The notes under the pieces: model-generated
What the model saw: the letters and a program-made list of their open reading frames with translations, nothing else
Databases searched by the model: none
Told to the model about the DNA's origin: nothing
Origin: Zoroaster sp. YZ-2022
Lineage: Eukaryota; Echinodermata; Asteroidea; Forcipulatida; Zoroasteridae
NCBI GenBank assembly: GCA_029582265.1
Contig: CM055816.1
Location: forward strand, 31,844,312-31,908,311
Reading direction: 5' to 3'
DNA length: 64,000 bases
Program-made: the position numbers and the translations under genes
Part shown: piece after piece, positions 1 to 9,049 of the stretch
How the letters are laid out: the number at the start of each line of letters is the position of its first letter
Numbering within the stretch: the stretch's first letter is position 1

Positions 1-1102
1 GCCCATTTAGTCAGGAAAGTGTGTAAAACAGGAAGGGGTACTCACATCAAAACTCTACAATGGGAGACTTGACTCACTCGTGAAAAAAAAATGTAAACTT
101 TATTCTTGAAATTTATTATTTCAATGTCTTTTATTACAAACACATTAATGTCCATTTGTGTTCAACATTTAAGAACAGGTTATTGCAACACACCGTACTC
201 AGTCACCGTTGCAAAATTAGTAGGTCACTTGTAACTTGCACAGATGTCACAAATTGAAAATGCTTGGTTTCAAAATTAAGCCGGCAACCAACAAATTTGA
301 CTGAATATTGCTGAACATGTGTGTACTGGCATCTTGCACTGCAGTAATCCCTAACTGTAATAAATCATTCAAAACCCTGCATAAACTCAACGGTATCAAG
401 GGTTAAGGGTTTAACAGGGATTTTGTAAAAAGACACAAATATAGTTCACATTTTACACTTCCAAGTGTCACTTAGTATGAACAGTCTCAGCACAAATTCA
501 TTTGGTCTTCGGTATTAAGAAGACAGATGAGCATTCAAACCCTAGGGTGTGTGTGGGAACCACTCATGCTCCACATCAACCCCGTGCTATTTCAATTTTA
601 ATCCATTTAATCCATAATTGCCATCAAGCATTCAAAAAGATATTAATAAATTTCATGACTCGACCCAAGTCACATTGTTGCACGAGTCAGTTCGAGTTGA
701 CATGGATGAGGTCTCACACAAAAGTCCCTTTGGTCTTCAGTTTTAAAATGTCTGCATTTTCACAATACACGACCATTCAAACCCTACGGTGTGTGGGACC
801 ACTCAAGCTTGAGTTCAACTCCATGCTGTTTCATATTTGGAAGCCGACATTAAATTGAATTGAATTGAATTGAATAAATTCAGTTGAATTGAATTAATTG
901 CAATACACATTAAGAAATCTTGGCCAGAGTCACATTGTTGTTCGAGTTAGTTCGAGTAAATGACAGGGACGTTAAAACGACAAAGGCAACTCCAGAGGGT
1001 ACTCAAGTACCCTTTCTGGGAAATACCACATCTACTCCTTAAGGCTCTACTCATTAGTAGAATCAACCCAAAGCTCTGTGAGATATTTTAGATGCAACTT
1101 AA
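1..1102. other. Non-coding AT-rich DNA with a local tandem duplication
   Basis: I find no gene here. A segment starting near 501 is repeated from about 729: both copies begin with TTTGGTCTTC, carry a shared CATTCAAACCCTA block and end near AGTCACATTGTTG (668 and 928), so the period is about 230-260 bp with indels. A short GAATT-type microsatellite lies at about 853-900. An open frame at 502-858 lies inside the duplication, and I treat it as chance. Confidence 0.5.
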
Positions 1103-1231
1103 TTATGCCAAAAGTTTCTTTCTTTGCTTTGTTCTTTCATTAAAAACTTTTGTCTTAATGAGCTGAACCCTTGCATCCTCTCTGGCATCAGGAAGAATTC
1201 GTTTGAAGGAAAGCTTGAACTTCACGCTTGC
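1103..1231 (-). pseudogene. Last exon of the recombinase-like gene (C-terminal tail)
   Basis: The acceptor CCATCCAG precedes the exon and the stop TAA is at 1103-1105. One frame gives KREVQAFLQTN and the next gives a basic tail ending in KQRKKLLA, so a one-base shift lies inside the exon. The junction phase with the preceding exon is also off by one. The GKREVQAFL motif is what I would expect at the C-terminus of this family. This exon is absent from the contig 2 copy. Confidence 0.5.
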
Positions 1232-1530
1232 CTGGATGGTAAAAGACCCAAAAAAGTGGAGAAATCATTATAATATTCAGATGTACTTGTAAGTGACTTT
1301 CAGTCAGACTAGGAGTGTTTTTTAGCCCATTTCCAACAACTTGTCTCATTAGTTTGTTTTGTAGGCTGATTAATAAAAATGTTGTACAGACGTGCAACTT
1401 TGTAATTGCAAAAGAGAAATGGCCGAGCACACAAAACTTTGTAGTGTTTTTCACTTTTCTATAGCACTATTAAAGAAAAAAGAGGAAATCAGCTGATCAG
1501 CTGAAAGGTTTCATGCCTGGTTGTAATAAC

Positions 1531-1609
1531 ATCACCAAGGAGGAATCATTGCAACTTACATAGACATCACCAAGGAGGAATCATTGCAACTTACATAGAC
1601 ATCACAATG
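1531..1609. repeat. Short tandem duplication
   Basis: Two adjacent copies of a unit of about 43 bp containing ATCACCAAGGAGGAATCATT lie in the intron between the last two exons of the recombinase-like gene. Confidence 0.8.
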
Positions 1610-1673
1610 AGAAAACAAACTTGTCCAAATGTTCAATATAAATAAGAACTCACTCTGACAGAACAGATCTCAC

Positions 1674-1773
1674 CTGGCAGCGATCCCTTTGGATGATGTG
1701 TCATTGATGAAGGATGCAAAGGCTTTTCGGACAGTCCATGTCTCGGAAGGTTTCCACATAGTGTATGTTCGAC
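1674..1773 (-). pseudogene. Penultimate exon of the recombinase-like gene
   Basis: A 100-bp exon on the minus strand, bounded by a polypurine-flanked acceptor AAG|GTC and the donor CAG|GTGAGAT. It reads TMWKPSETWTVRKAFASFI and continues to KGIAAR. It resembles the Trp-rich, Myb-like C-terminal helix region found after the catalytic domain in this family. Only contig 1 has it, because homology to contig 2 stops at about 2055. Confidence 0.6.
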
Positions 1774-2769
1774 CTTTTTTTTTGGGGGGGGGGAGTGCAT
1801 GAAAGTGACAGTGAATTTCTGAAAATGCATTAAAGGTAAGGTACAAAATTGGGAAACAGTCACTGCGATTGTGCTTACTTATTGTATCCGAAAATACATC
1901 ACACAACCAACCTGTGAAAATTTCAGCTCAATTCGTCATTGGAGTTATGAGAGATGTATAAAAAAAAATCAGTTTCGTAAACTTCATGGCGATCGTCGCT
2001 ATTGAAATATCGATGTGCCGAGTTTACATTAGCACCATCATGCACTTATTCACAAAAAATACAAGGGTTGTTTTATGTTTTACAAAATGGAATATGTTTT
2101 TCTGGACCCCATTTAAGAATAATTTATAGATTTGGACAAAAACGCTTGGACTAAAAAGCATTGTAGTTCCGTAGATTTTGGAGCAATAATCACCAAATGT
2201 CTTTAAATGAAAGCACCGTCAACGACATAATTTCTAGGAGATTGATACCATCATCAGGTTTACACCAAGTAGGTTTTATGTTTAAATTTTACCATTTGTT
2301 TTTTCTTAATTACCAATGCTGTACCCTGTCTTTAAGTTCTAGAGATATGTTGAGAGATTATTGTTTGGGGAAAAATTGCCACCTTTTAATGAATTGAAAT
2401 TAACTTAAATCCTGCTTCAAAACACTGTGTACTGCAGGCAGAGGTTAAAATAAAGACAGGTCCTTAACAAGTCGGAGTCAATCACTAAAATATTCCCAAT
2501 TCTCAAAATATGTGGCATGATTGCTGAAGAACTAAATGTATGTTTGTAGCATGTCCTATCAATGAATTGTCCACTTACCTAGGAAAAAAATGTGCTGAAT
2601 ATAATGAGTTCAGTAATTATTCTGGGGTCAGTTTTATTCCAAAGGTGTTTGCAGTGTTGTAGACAAATCCGACAAGGCATACGTCTTATTTTTTTACAAA
2701 AAAAAAGAGCCAATTAAGAGTTTATTCACTTCATATTCAATATAACCCAAATTTAAATTTTCTACTCAC

Positions 2770-2847
2770 CTTTCACTCGTTTGGTCGGAGGTGGGTCTTC
2801 ATCGTCGTCGTCATCATCTGATGAGCACACATTTCTTCTGGATGGAC
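2770..2847 (-). pseudogene. Small acidic and NLS-like exon (copy 2 of a duplicated exon)
   Basis: The exon is 78 bp with clean splice sites (acceptor AAG|GTCC, donor AAG|GTGAGTAG). It encodes CSSDDDDDDEDPPPTKRVK. The contig 2 counterpart at 40422-40496 is 75 bp, one Asp codon shorter. It is phase 1-1, so its inclusion or skipping keeps frame. It is similar in length and pattern to the exon at 9557-9629 (CSS...KKRVK), which suggests exon duplication. The basic end looks like a nuclear localisation signal. Confidence 0.65.
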
Positions 2848-3063
2848 CTTCAATTAAATCATTAGTTTGATGAGAAATCTAAAGTTGTCAACCCCCACAG
2901 AAGTGGTCTACATGGTAAAAAACCAGTTTTGAAGAGACAGGGTTTTAACTGTTCAATTTTCTGATTGTATGTGTATATGATAAACCTAATGCTGCTCAGC
3001 CCTAGTAGTATACAAAATGGTGGTTCTGGCACACCTTGCCTTGTGTATGGTTTTTGGGCAAGT

Positions 3064-3167
3064 GGAGGCTCCCAGCCCATTTTCAGCTAGGCCGGACCGC
3101 CGGGTTAGGTCCGGCCGCGGAGGCTCCCAGCTCATTTTCAGCTGGGCGCGGAGGCTCCCAGCCCCAT
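3064..3167. repeat. GC-rich iterated motif at the left end of the Polinton-like element
   Basis: GGAGGCTCCCAGC followed by CATTTTCAGCT is repeated at 3064-3091 and 3119-3146, with a shortened third copy at 3150-3167. Between the first two copies is an inverted repeat, CCGGACC and GGTCCGG, at about 3092-3116. It lies upstream of the leftward ORFs and could be part of a terminal repeat, a promoter or a replication-associated site. No function is shown. Confidence 0.7.
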
Positions 3168-3298
3168 CCCGCCGCTTTCTTATATGCTAGCGGCTGGCTT
3201 GCCGGCCGGGCTCGCTCTACGTACATATTGCACCGTCGGCCGGGCTTCTTTTAGAGATACGCACAACAGTTGTATACTTGAGGTATTTACATCACAAC

Positions 3299-3571
3299 AT
3301 GAAGGGCTATAATATTTGCGCCTGGTTAAAGAGGGGTGAACGAGCTCTTTGTGGAAAGAGCTGTTGTGGCACTTACTGTAAGGTTCACCGGTTTAAGATC
3401 CGCAAAGGCCGTAATATTCCGGTACCATGTAAATCTTGCGGAAAGGGCGTACAGAGTGATATATCACTATGCCGCGTCTGTGGCCGAGATAGGGTTCGGC
3501 ACCAGCATATGGCCTTAGAGAAGAGGGCTAGGCACCAATTCTCGTTGGTGCTGGCTCAGCTTCTCTTGTAG
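3299..3571 (+). CDS. Small Cys-rich putative zinc-binding protein of the Polinton-like element
   Basis: The protein has 91 residues from the ATG at 3299. A TTG 21 bases upstream would lengthen the frame, but the ATG is the better start. The first half reads YNICAWLKRGERALCGKSC then Y-C-K-V-H, and the second half has CKSCGKG and CRVCGRD. The paired CxxC and C...C-x-x-H spacing suggests two zinc-binding knuckles. It is very basic, so nucleic-acid binding is plausible but inferred. It ends 51 bp before the polymerase ORF on the same strand, so the two may be co-transcribed. I recall similar Cys-rich ORFs beside Polinton-type polymerases but cannot name the family. Confidence 0.7.
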   Translation: MKGYNICAWLKRGERALCGKSCCGTYCKVHRFKIRKGRNIPVPCKSCGKGVQSDISLCRVCGRDRVRHQHMALEKRARHQFSLVLAQLLL

Positions 3572-3622
3572 TTGGAACACCTATTAGAGAGTGGGGTGTA
3601 AGGCGAGTACTCAGCCGTCAAC

Positions 3623-6600
3623 ATGGCTACAATGGATGAATACATTGACCAGCTGTTGGCTGATGAAATGCAAACGCCGGAGCTAGGTATGGATGAATAC
3701 ATTGACCAGCTGTTGGCTGAAATGCAAACGCCAGAGCTAGTCCAGAGTGTTGTTCACAACATCTTGGATGAGCCTATCCCCGAGGAAACAAAGAGGCGCC
3801 TGCTTAAGCCTCTACTTCCAAGGAAATACCGGCCCCTTCCCCCTCCTCGCAAAGTTAAGGAGAGGAAAAAGAAGGCCATTGTGGAGGAGTTTGACCCGAT
3901 CACTCTTTCCAAAGCTCTTCGAACAACCCAGGACTACCAAAAGGAGATCCTAGACCTGTTTAATGAAGCAAACAAAAATGAAAAGACGGATAAGCTCGCC
4001 TTCCGCCAAACCCCATGGGTAATAGGGAAATACCTGCGGGGATGGCAGATGAATGCTCCTCAGGGGCATCCCCTCAGTGCAGACCCCAAAGCCCTCCTAG
4101 AGGGTGTGCGCCCCCAGATTTACCAGAAGCTCGAGGAAGAAATCAAAGCCTTGAACGGGGTGAAGTTTCAGCTCGCCCTCAAGGTTCAGCTTCGGAAGGA
4201 TAGCCCGGATGGTACTGAGGAGTACACCGATCCTGTGCTCCGCCACAAGCAGGAGGCCCTTCTCCAGGCCAGTGAGATCAACGAGGCACTAGACAAGGCC
4301 CTCCCCTACATCCTAGAGCTGCTCGAAAAGTGGACGCAGAGAGGCTCAGGATGGGTTGTTAATAGAGTGGAGACTCTATGGCTTGACATCGCTAGATATC
4401 AACCCCTGAGAGGAGGCTCTTTTATTCCACTGCCCGCAGCCTTAAAGAACAAGAAAGCAGTGGTGAACGTGAAGAATATGGATGACCACTGCCTCCGATG
4501 GGCACTCCGGTCAGCCCTGTTTCCAGCCGCAACAAACCCGCAGAGGCCCACCAAGTACTCCGTCCAAGACGGCCTCGATTTTACAGGGATTGATGCCCCC
4601 ACACCCATCTCTCAGATTCTCAAGGCTGAAAGACAGAACAACCTAGCCATCAATGTCTTTGGATGGGACAAGGGCGCGATCGTCCACCACCTCAGCAAGC
4701 AGCCCGAGGACTTTCCCCGGATCAACCTGCTGCTAATCGAGAAGGCCAGCAAATTCCACTACACCTGGGTGAAGGATCTCAACCGCCTTCTGTATGACCA
4801 GAGCAAGCACGGGGGGAGTAAGCACTTCTGCGAGCGCTGTCTTCACGGCTACACCGGAGAAGACCCGCTGGAGGCCCACAAGCTAGAGTGCCGCGGGATC
4901 GGGCAAACGGCGGTGAGGGTAGAGATGCCGGAAGAGGGCAAAAACAAGCTCGCCTTCCAGAACCACCACAAACAGCTGCCGACCCCTTTCGTCATCTACG
5001 CCGACTTTGAGGCCCTCGTAACCAAAGTTGAGGGCCCCGAGCACGACCCAACGAAGAGCAACACCAGGAAGACACAGCAGCATGAGGCTTGTAGCTACTG
5101 TTACATTGTTGTCCGTTGTGATGGCCAGACACAATCACCCGCGGAATACAGAGGCCCCAATGCGGCAGAGCATTTCCTCAGAGCGCTCCAGGCAGAAGAG
5201 CGCAAGATCAAGGCAAAACTGTTTAGTCCAATGGCTATGCGAATGACACGAGAGGACCGGCTGGCATACAACACAGCCACGACCTGTCACGTATGTGGAA
5301 AGCCCTTAGATGGAGACTCTGTCCGCGACCACTGCCACATCACTGGGAAATACCGCGGCGCCGCCCACAATGCCTGCAACCTCAAGTTGAGGCTGAACCC
5401 GAAGACCACGACTATACCAGTTGTCTTCCACAACCTTCGGGGCTATGACTCCCATCTGCTCATGCAGGCCATCTCGAAGGTAAAGGGCAAGGTCTCATGC
5501 ATCCCCAACAACACGGAGAAATACATCTCCTTCTCTCTCGCACAGCTTCGCTTCATCGATAGTGCGCAGTTCCTGCTAGCCTCGTTGGACAAGCTCGCGG
5601 CAGCCAACCAGCCCGAAGCATTCCATATTACAGCCCAGTTTGAGCCCAACAGGGAAAGGCGCGAGCTGCTGCTGCGCAAGGGCATCTATCCATACGAGTA
5701 CATGGACTCCTGGGAGCGGTTTGCCGAGCCCGCGCTACCACCAAAAGAGGCCTTCTACAGCAAACTCTCAGACGAACACATCAGCGTGGAAGATTATGCC
5801 CACGCCCGAAAGGTCTGGGAGGCCTTCGGGTGCCGCAACTTGGGGGACTACAGCGACCTCTACTGTCGCACCGACGTCCTACTCCTGGCAGACGTCTTTG
5901 AGACCTTCCGGAAGACCTGCTTGCGGCAGTATGGATTAGACCCAGCGCACTACTACACCAGCCCCGGCCTCTCTTGGGATGCGCTGCTCAAGAAAACAGG
6001 AGTAGAACTCGAGCTACTCACGGACTACGACCAGCACCTCTTCATTGAGAAGGGGATGCGCGGCGGGATCTCCATGGTCTCGAGGAGGTACGCGAAAGCG
6101 AACAACCCCCTGGTCGAGGGATATGACTCTTCCAAAGAACATAGCCACATCTTCTACCTCGACGCCAACAACCTATACGGCTGGGCGATGAGCCAGCCCC
6201 TGCCCACAGGCTGCTTCAAGTGGGTAGAGGACTGCGATGGGCTCGCCACAAGCATAGCAGAGCACCCGGCAGACAGTCCCAATGGCTTTATCCTAGAGGT
6301 AGACCTGGAGTACCCAGAAGAGCTCCACGAGGAGCACAATGCTTATCCGCTGGCTCCGGAGCGCATGGTGGTCCAGAAAGAGTGGATGTCGGAGTATCAG
6401 CGCAGCCTTCTTGGCGTTGGGGTGGCGCCTACTGAGGTTGAGAAGCTGGTCCCCAACCTTCGCAATAAGGAACGCTACGTGCTCCACTACCGCAACCTAC
6501 AGCTCTACCTATCTCTGGGCATGCGCCTGAAGAAGATCCACAGGGCCCTGTCCTTTAACCAGAGCCCCTGGATGGAGCCATACATCGGAATGAACACCCA

Positions 6601-7459
6601 GCTCCGCAAGCAGGCCACCAGCGGCTTTGCGAAGGACCTCTACAAGCTCATGAACAACAGTGTCTTCGGTAAGACCATGGAGAACATGAGGAAGAGGGTC
6701 GATGTGAAGCTCGTGCGTGCAAACGAGGAAGACAAGATGAGACGCCTGATAGCCAGCCCGGCCTTCGCACGGGCAAACATCTTTGATGACGACCTTGCGG
6801 CCATCCAGGTCCACAAGAGCCGACTGATTCTCAATCGCCCGGTGTACGTGGGGATGAGCATCCTGGACCTCTCCAAATCCCTTATGTATGACTTCTACTA
6901 CAACCAGCTGAAGGGTCAGTACGGAGAGCGCTGCCAGCTACTTTACACCGACACGGATAGCCTTCTTCTTGAGCTCCAGACCGAGGATGTGTACCAAGAC
7001 ATGAGCAGGCATGCGCATCTCTACGACACGTCCGACTACCCCAAGGAGCACCCACTACACAGCACGACGAACAAGAAGGTCTTGGGTAAGATGAAAGACG
7101 AGTGCGCCGGGCGCCCTATCGCCGAATATGTCGGCTTGCGCCCCAAAATGTACTCAATCCTAGAGGCGGATGGCAAGAACATAAAAAAGGCTAAGGGTGT
7201 GAAAAAGATCGTCGTGAAGAAGCACATTCGCCACGAGCAGTACAAAGAGGCCCTCTTTGGCAAGAAGACCTTTCGCCATGGCATGGATGTGCTGCGGTCT
7301 GAGCGCCATCGCATCTATGGACAGCACCTAAACAAGGTCTCGCTGTCTCCCTTTGACAGTAAGCGCTGGATCGCAGAAAATGGTGTGGGCACCCTAGCCT
7401 ATGGCTATAAGGACGTGGTTGAAATGGATGCGTACTTCGATGAGATACTAGCGCCGTAG
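3623..7459 (+). CDS. Protein-primed-type family B DNA polymerase with built-in endonuclease VII-like finger
   Basis: The 1278-residue ORF is intact. It opens with a 19-residue tandem repeat (MDEYIDQLLA..., copies starting at residues 4 and 23). Exonuclease motifs are YADFEA (D461, E463), FHNLRGYDSH (D609) and YCRTD (Y747, D751). Polymerase motifs are LDANNLYG (D847), KLMNNSVFG (K1008) and LYTDTDS (D1110, D1112), followed by RPKMY (K1175). Between ExoI and ExoII is CHVC (C555, C558) with DHCHITGKYRG, the pattern of phage-type recombination endonuclease VII. N-terminally, DDHCLRW (C290) and FHYTW (H379) could mark a papain- or OTU-like fold, followed by a C2HC finger from C403. All catalytic residues are present, so this copy could be active. 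It overlaps the convergent integrase by 12 bp. Family: Polinton/Maverick-type PolB. Confidence 0.92.
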   Translation: MATMDEYIDQLLADEMQTPELGMDEYIDQLLAEMQTPELVQSVVHNILDEPIPEETKRRLLKPLLPRKYRPLPPPRKVKERKKKAIVEEFDPITLSKALRTTQDYQKEILDLFNEANKNEKTDKLAFRQTPWVIGKYLRGWQMNAPQGHPLSADPKALLEGVRPQIYQKLEEEIKALNGVKFQLALKVQLRKDSPDGTEEYTDPVLRHKQEALLQASEINEALDKALPYILELLEKWTQRGSGWVVNRVETLWLDIARYQPLRGGSFIPLPAALKNKKAVVNVKNMDDHCLRWALRSALFPAATNPQRPTKYSVQDGLDFTGIDAPTPISQILKAERQNNLAINVFGWDKGAIVHHLSKQPEDFPRINLLLIEKASKFHYTWVKDLNRLLYDQSKHGGSKHFCERCLHGYTGEDPLEAHKLECRGIGQTAVRVEMPEEGKNKLAFQNHHKQLPTPFVIYADFEALVTKVEGPEHDPTKSNTRKTQQHEACSYCYIVVRCDGQTQSPAEYRGPNAAEHFLRALQAEERKIKAKLFSPMAMRMTREDRLAYNTATTCHVCGKPLDGDSVRDHCHITGKYRGAAHNACNLKLRLNPKTTTIPVVFHNLRGYDSHLLMQAISKVKGKVSCIPNNTEKYISFSLAQLRFIDSAQFLLASLDKLAAANQPEAFHITAQFEPNRERRELLLRKGIYPYEYMDSWERFAEPALPPKEAFYSKLSDEHISVEDYAHARKVWEAFGCRNLGDYSDLYCRTDVLLLADVFETFRKTCLRQYGLDPAHYYTSPGLSWDALLKKTGVELELLTDYDQHLFIEKGMRGGISMVSRRYAKANNPLVEGYDSSKEHSHIFYLDANNLYGWAMSQPLPTGCFKWVEDCDGLATSIAEHPADSPNGFILEVDLEYPEELHEEHNAYPLAPERMVVQKEWMSEYQRSLLGVGVAPTEVEKLVPNLRNKERYVLHYRNLQLYLSLGMRLKKIHRALSFNQSPWMEPYIGMNTQLRKQATSGFAKDLYKLMNNSVFGKTMENMRKRVDVKLVRANEEDKMRRLIASPAFARANIFDDDLAAIQVHKSRLILNRPVYVGMSILDLSKSLMYDFYYNQLKGQYGERCQLLYTDTDSLLLELQTEDVYQDMSRHAHLYDTSDYPKEHPLHSTTNKKVLGKMKDECAGRPIAEYVGLRPKMYSILEADGKNIKKAKGVKKIVVKKHIRHEQYKEALFGKKTFRHGMDVLRSERHRIYGQHLNKVSLSPFDSKRWIAENGVGTLAYGYKDVVEMDAYFDEILAP

Positions 7460-8449
7460 AACCCCATCAGGTGGCAGTTGAGTGTCGGGAGGCACAACAA
7501 GAAGCTCTTCCCGGACAAAGCCACGGGCAGGCCCATCCAGCAAATAGTAGAGCACAGGCTCGTCGGGCTTGGTGACCGAGCGTCCCAGTCTGTACACCTG
7601 GAGGGACCACACAGGATCAGTCGCGCGACGGCGGCCGCCCTCCAGCTCGCCGGGCTGGTAGAGGTATCGAACACCAACACCCGAGGGAAGCTTTTGCTCC
7701 TTGAGACCAACAGGCCGGCCAGGAACCACAGAGGAGGGCTTTTGCGCCACAGCATTTGCCCCGACCGCGTTTTTTGGCTTCTGGCCTGTCAATCGGGTCG
7801 CCTCACCATTCAGAGCCGCAATGACCGCGGGCAGCCGAGCTACCCACTCACTCGACCTCACACCCGAAGGCAAACGCATCTCCTGGGCGTATTGGTGGCC
7901 AAACAGCCGCTCAGCCAGGGTCCGGTTGAAGCGCTCTACAATCCCCTGGTCCCGGTGGACGTCTACACGTCCGCGTCTGACAGAAACGCCATGCTTGGCT
8001 AGTAGCTGGTTTACTGCGCCCATGAACTCACGCCCAGGATCGACCTGCAGCAGCTTCGGCCATCTGAGGGAGTTCCGCCCGTAGATCCTTTCAAGGGCGG
8101 CCGCGACCCCCTTGGCCTCCTTCGTGGCCAGGGGCTCTGCCTCTTTATAGCGAGAGGCTGTGTCAACGACGGTGAGCGCATATTTGTACGTCTTGCGGCC
8201 AACCCTGTCATGGGGCAAGAAGAGCAGGTCGGCCTGGTGAACTTCGTTCGGCACCGTCACGCCAAATTTTGGACGTGGAATGCGCCTTGGAGGGGGCAGG
8301 TAGATCTGCCAGATGGCCTGCCTCTTGAGCCATCCTTTGGCAGCGTCCTCGGAGACCCCGGCTGCCGCAGCGAGGTTTTTTATGGCTGCAAGCCCCCTCC
8401 AGTAGCCCCTAGGGCCGTAGTAAAGTTTTCGTAGCTTTTTCTCCTCCAT
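7448..8449 (-). CDS. Retrovirus-type DDE integrase of the Polinton-like element
   Basis: The 333-residue ORF is uninterrupted and starts at the ATG complementary to 8447-8449. The catalytic triad is D74 (HQADLLF), D137 (VDPGREF) and E172 (VERFNRTL), giving D-x62-D-x34-E. The N-terminus has a helix-turn-helix-like stretch but no clear HHCC zinc site. The C-terminus (about 255-325) has a WSLQVYRL...YYLLD...EELLVV pattern like the SH3/chromo-type end of Polinton integrases. It should insert the linear element DNA into the chromosome. Its stop lies inside the last codons of the polymerase gene, tail to tail, which is compact packing typical of selfish DNA. Expression may come from the right end of the element. 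Confidence 0.9.
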   Translation of the reverse strand: MEEKKLRKLYYGPRGYWRGLAAIKNLAAAAGVSEDAAKGWLKRQAIWQIYLPPPRRIPRPKFGVTVPNEVHQADLLFLPHDRVGRKTYKYALTVVDTASRYKEAEPLATKEAKGVAAALERIYGRNSLRWPKLLQVDPGREFMGAVNQLLAKHGVSVRRGRVDVHRDQGIVERFNRTLAERLFGHQYAQEMRLPSGVRSSEWVARLPAVIAALNGEATRLTGQKPKNAVGANAVAQKPSSVVPGRPVGLKEQKLPSGVGVRYLYQPGELEGGRRRATDPVWSLQVYRLGRSVTKPDEPVLYYLLDGPARGFVREELLVVPPDTQLPPDGVLRR

Positions 8450-8505
8450 CGGCTAAACATTCTAACAAATCGATTAACCGATAACTCTGGAAGCTGTAGC
8501 TCAGC

Positions 8506-8600
8506 GCCACAGTCGGAGCAAAAAACATTGCTGCATGCGTCGGGAGGGCCGGCGGGGCAGGGTAGCCCGGCAGCAATGTTTTTTGCTCTCCGACTGTGGC
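8506..8600. repeat. Hairpin between integrase and two-TM ORF
   Basis: The arms GCCACAGTCGG...AAAAAACATTGCTG (8506-8533) and their complement (8571-8600) pair over about 28 bp with one 2-base bulge. They enclose a GC-rich loop of about 37 bp. It lies in the only sizeable intergenic space on this strand, upstream of the integrase start and downstream of the 143-residue ORF. A transcription or RNA-processing signal, or a remnant of a terminal repeat, are possible readings. Confidence 0.8.
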
Positions 8601-8617
8601 AAAGACAGGGGCTCTAC

Positions 8618-9049
8618 TTACTTGGCGAGCATATAGGCTACGAACGTAGTAGCTCCCAGTCCCATGATTACAAAGGCGATTTCTCGATCACGCTGCTCTG
8701 GTGATGGTAGGTAGAAATCTGAGAGCTTGGGTTCTGGGGCCATCTGTTCCAGAGTTTGTGCGTCGCGGCTAGAGACAAGGTTGTACTGGCGAATGGCTTC
8801 ATCAGCATCACGAAAGGTGCGCACAGCATGCCCCTGACGCCGCAGATCTTCATTGATCCAGTCAAGGCGTTCAGAACGTTTGCGCGACCAGGCCGCCTGG
8901 GCGGCTTGGAGCTGTTCCACAGCTTTGTCATGCCGTTTTCGCTCCTCGCCGGCACCTGGATCGCGCAACTTTGAGAAGAGAAAGTTTGATCCCGAGAACG
9001 CGAGTGCGTTCACCAGTGCTCCACCAACAAGCATTGCAATAGAAGCCAT
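8618..9049 (-). CDS. 143-residue protein with two membrane segments, Polinton-like element
   Basis: The ORF is complete, with its ATG complementary to 9047-9049. A hydrophobic stretch at residues 4-25 (IAMLVGGALVNALAF) and another at 121-141 (IAFVIMGLGATTFVAYML) flank a charged, helical middle part rich in Gln, Arg and Glu (coiled-coil-like, about 35-75). The family function is unknown to me. The same kind of protein may recur next to capsid-less Polinton polymerases, but I cannot verify this. The GC-rich codon usage matches the polymerase and integrase, so it belongs to the element. A membrane-anchored or terminal-protein-like role is speculation. Confidence 0.7.
   Translation of the reverse strand: MASIAMLVGGALVNALAFSGSNFLFSKLRDPGAGEERKRHDKAVEQLQAAQAAWSRKRSERLDWINEDLRRQGHAVRTFRDADEAIRQYNLVSSRDAQTLEQMAPEPKLSDFYLPSPEQRDREIAFVIMGLGATTFVAYMLAK

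Noticed and set aside
502..858. 118-codon ORF at the window start
   Set aside because: Spans a tandem duplication in AT-rich DNA and has no protein-like pattern.
7478..8002. 174-codon plus-strand ORF opposite the integrase
   Set aside because: Shadow of the integrase gene in GC-rich DNA; the minus strand has the catalytic triad and full length.
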